Part shown: positions 3,424-5,445 of the stretch, piece after piece
Layout: each line of letters starts with the position of its first letter
Position numbering within the stretch: the stretch's first letter is position 1
Assembly (NCBI GenBank): GCA_937950415.1
Contig: CALFDL010000001.1
Coordinates: 1-5,445, forward strand
Source: an uncultured Collinsella sp.
GTDB taxonomy: Bacteria; Actinomycetota; Coriobacteriia; Coriobacteriales; Coriobacteriaceae
Length of the DNA stretch: 5,445 nucleotides
Reading direction: 5' to 3'
Made by a program: the position numbers and the translations under genes
The notes under the pieces: model-generated
The model's input: only the letters and a program-made list of their open reading frames with translations
The model's database searches: none
What the model was told of the DNA's origin: nothing

Positions 3424-5445
3424 ATGACCCAGCCCCTGCCCTGGGAAAAGAACGCCGCGGTACCCGTACCGCCCGCGCCGGAACCCGTGCCGCTCGATGC
3501 ATACACCACCCCTGCTGCGCCGGAGCCCGAGCTCGTTCCGCTCGACATCTACGACGCTCCCGCGCCGGCGCCCAAGCCCGCCAAGCCGCTCGTCGACATC
3601 GACAGCCTTAATCCCGCCCAGCGCGAGGCGGTCCTGACCACCGAGGGCCCGCTGCTGGTCCTTGCCGGCGCCGGCTCGGGCAAGACCCGCGTCCTGACCT
3701 TCCGCATCGCGCATATGCTCGGCGACCTGGGCGTTAAGCCCTGGCAGATTCTTGCCATCACGTTTACCAACAAGGCCGCGGCCGAGATGCGTGAGCGTCT
3801 GGCGGCACTCATTCCCAGCGGCACCCGTGGCATGTGGGTGTGCACCTTCCATGCTATGTGCGTGCGCATGCTGCGCGAGGACGCCGACCTGTTGGGCTAC
3901 ACCGGCCAGTTCACCATCTACGATGACGATGACTCAAAGCGCATGGTGCGCGACATTATGCAGGCGCTCGGCATCGAGCAAAAGCAGTTCCCCATCAACA
4001 TGATCCGCAGCAAGATTAGCTCGGCCAAAAACGCCATGATCGGCCCCGAGGACATGCTCAAGAGCGCCGATAGCCCCAACGACAAAAAGGCCGCGCAGGT
4101 CTACCTAGAGCTGGAGCGCCGCCTGCGCGCCGCCAATGCGATGGACTTTGACGACCTGCTCGTGCGCGCGCTCGAGCTGCTGCGCACCCGTCCCGAGGTG
4201 CTCGATAAGTACCAAGAGCGCTTCCGCTACATTAGCGTCGACGAGTATCAGGACACCAACCACGTCCAGTACGAGATCGCCAACCTGCTGGCCGCCAAGT
4301 ACCAAAACCTCATGGTCGTGGGCGACGATGACCAGTCCATTTACAGCTGGCGTGGCGCCGACATCACCAACATCCTGGACTTTGAGAAGGACTTTAAAAA
4401 CTGCAAGACCGTCAAGCTGGAGCAGAACTATCGCTCCACGGGTCATATCCTGAGCGCCGCCAATGCCGTTGTTCGCCATAACTCGCAGCGCAAGGACAAG
4501 CGCCTGTTTACGGCCGAGGGCGACGGCGAGAAGATTCAGGCCTTCCAGGCAAGCGATGAGCGCGACGAGGGCCGCTGGATTGCTGGCGAGATCGAAAAGC
4601 TGCATTCCAAGGGCACGAGCTACGACGACATCGCCGTGTTCTATCGCACCAACGCCCAGTCGCGTATCCTCGAAGATATGTTCCTGCGCGCGGGCGTGCC
4701 CTACAAGATCGTGGGCGGCACGCGATTCTTCGACCGTGCCGAGATCCGCGACGTCATGGCCTACCTTAAGATGATCGTGAACCCGGCCGACGAGATGAGC
4801 GTCAAGCGCGTCATCAACACGCCGCGCCGCGGCATCGGCTCCACCTCGATCCAAAAGATCGAGCAGCTGGCGCGCGACAACCGCTGCTCGTTCTTCCAGG
4901 CTTGCGAGATCGCGTGTGCCGAAACCGGCATGTTTAGCGCCAAGGTGCGCAACGGCCTGTCGAGCTTTGTGGCGCTGGTGCGCGAGGGTCGCCGCATGGA
5001 CGGCGAGCTCAAGGACGTCGTCGAGATGATCGTCGATAAGACGGGCCTGCTGCAGGCTTTCCGCGCCGAGGGCACCATGGAGTCCGAGAGCCGCGCCGAG
5101 AACATCCAGGAATTCCTGGGCGTCGCCGCCGAATTTGAGGAGACGCACGAGGATATCGAAGGTACGCTCGAGAGCTTGGAAGAGCTGCGCGCTGCCGGTG
5201 TTGCCGATGTGCCTGCTAGCGCCGAGCCCGAGCCTGTCGTGGTGAGCGCGCCTGCGCCCGAACCGGGGCCATCTGCCCCGGTATCCTCGTTTGAGGCACT
5301 CGTCGGCGCGCGCGATGCCGCGGGCTCCAATCCGCTCGATAGTCTGGCTGCTCCGGCGCTGTCTCCGCAGGATGCCCTGGCTGCTGCCATCGCGGGCAAC
5401 GCGTATGCCGCGCCGACGGAGATGCCGGCGGGTGCCGTGCATGCC
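3424..5445 (+). CDS. pcrA: ATP-dependent DNA helicase, PcrA/UvrD family (3' end outside window)
   Basis: The frame stays open for 674 codons to the window edge. It encodes a superfamily 1A 3'-5' DNA helicase of the PcrA/UvrD/Rep type, which unwinds DNA in repair and replication restart and displaces proteins from DNA. Motifs in order: Q motif (SLNPAQREAV, 61-70), Walker A (GAGSGKT, 82-88), motif Ia (TFTNKAAAEM, 113-122), motif Ib (TFHAMCVRML, 141-150), motif II (VDEYQDTN, 272-279), motif III (VVGDDDQSIYSWRGAD, 297-312), motif IV (LEQNYRS, 332-338), then VFYRTNAQSR (405-414) and GGTRFFDRAEIRDV (431-444). Motifs V and VI have not been reached. Two regions are unusual. Residues 1-57 are a Pro/Ala-rich extension with two copies of VPLD(A/I)Y. 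From about residue 575 the chain enters an Ala/Pro/Glu-rich stretch, still running at 674, where PcrA normally passes soon to the motif V region. The gene has its own promoter and ribosome binding site. PcrA is the likeliest assignment in a Gram-positive host; UvrD-like paralogues cannot be excluded without the C-terminus. Confidence 0.95.
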   Translation, partial: MTQPLPWEKNAAVPVPPAPEPVPLDAYTTPAAPEPELVPLDIYDAPAPAPKPAKPLVDIDSLNPAQREAVLTTEGPLLVLAGAGSGKTRVLTFRIAHMLGDLGVKPWQILAITFTNKAAAEMRERLAALIPSGTRGMWVCTFHAMCVRMLREDADLLGYTGQFTIYDDDDSKRMVRDIMQALGIEQKQFPINMIRSKISSAKNAMIGPEDMLKSADSPNDKKAAQVYLELERRLRAANAMDFDDLLVRALELLRTRPEVLDKYQERFRYISVDEYQDTNHVQYEIANLLAAKYQNLMVVGDDDQSIYSWRGADITNILDFEKDFKNCKTVKLEQNYRSTGHILSAANAVVRHNSQRKDKRLFTAEGDGEKIQAFQASDERDEGRWIAGEIEKLHSKGTSYDDIAVFYRTNAQSRILEDMFLRAGVPYKIVGGTRFFDRAEIRDVMAYLKMIVNPADEMSVKRVINTPRRGIGSTSIQKIEQLARDNRCSFFQACEIACAETGMFSAKVRNGLSSFVALVREGRRMDGELKDVVEMIVDKTGLLQAFRAEGTMESESRAENIQEFLGVAAEFEETHEDIEGTLESLEELRAAGVADVPASAEPEPVVVSAPAPEPGPSAPVSSFEALVGARDAAGSNPLDSLAAPALSPQDALAAAIAGNAYAAPTEMPAGAVHA

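Noticed and set aside
3129..3548. 139-codon minus-strand frame across the spacer and helicase start
   Set aside because: Its Gly/Ser/Ala-rich product mirrors the proline-rich helicase N-terminus on the other strand; no independent sign of a gene.
4105..5442. 445-codon open frame on the minus strand
   Set aside because: It is antisense to the helicase gene, which carries all expected motifs in order. Long antisense frames are common in GC-rich genes, and its protein looks like no known family.

Overview
The window is a GC-rich bacterial chromosomal segment with densely packed genes. The codon use, the PcrA and UppP variants and the BceS-type kinase suggest a Gram-positive actinobacterial host, most likely a gut Coriobacteriia such as Collinsella or a relative. 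That placement is an inference from sequence character, not from a search.

Layout from left to right: (1) the C-terminal end of an OmpR/PhoB-family response regulator (1-167, +), followed 9 bases later by a complete BceS-like intramembrane-sensing histidine kinase (177-1220, +); this pair ends at a strong intrinsic terminator (1252-1285). (2) A 91-base, four-segment imperfect palindrome (1319-1409) lies in the intergenic space just beyond the end of a universal stress protein gene (1423-1860, -). (3) A divergent spacer (1861-2109) carries the usp ribosome binding site, a terminator-like hairpin and the uppP leader. (4) uppP (2110-3090, +) encodes undecaprenyl-diphosphatase, with an unusual acidic insertion, and ends at an intrinsic terminator (3135-3176). 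(5) The 333-base spacer 3091-3423 holds that terminator, a 9-bp inverted repeat and a likely promoter and ribosome binding site. (6) The 5' part of a PcrA/UvrD-type DNA helicase gene (3424 to beyond 5445, +) has a proline-rich N-terminal extension and a long Ala/Pro/Glu-rich insertion.

Functionally, the two-component system and UppP both point to the lipid II cycle of the cell envelope. BceRS-type systems are known to respond to bacitracin and related peptide antibiotics, and UppP makes the lipid carrier that bacitracin sequesters. The Usp and PcrA genes are housekeeping or stress genes in separate transcription units. I see no complete novel defence or mobile system here. The least ordinary items are the structured palindrome at 1319-1409 and the disordered insertions in UppP and PcrA.
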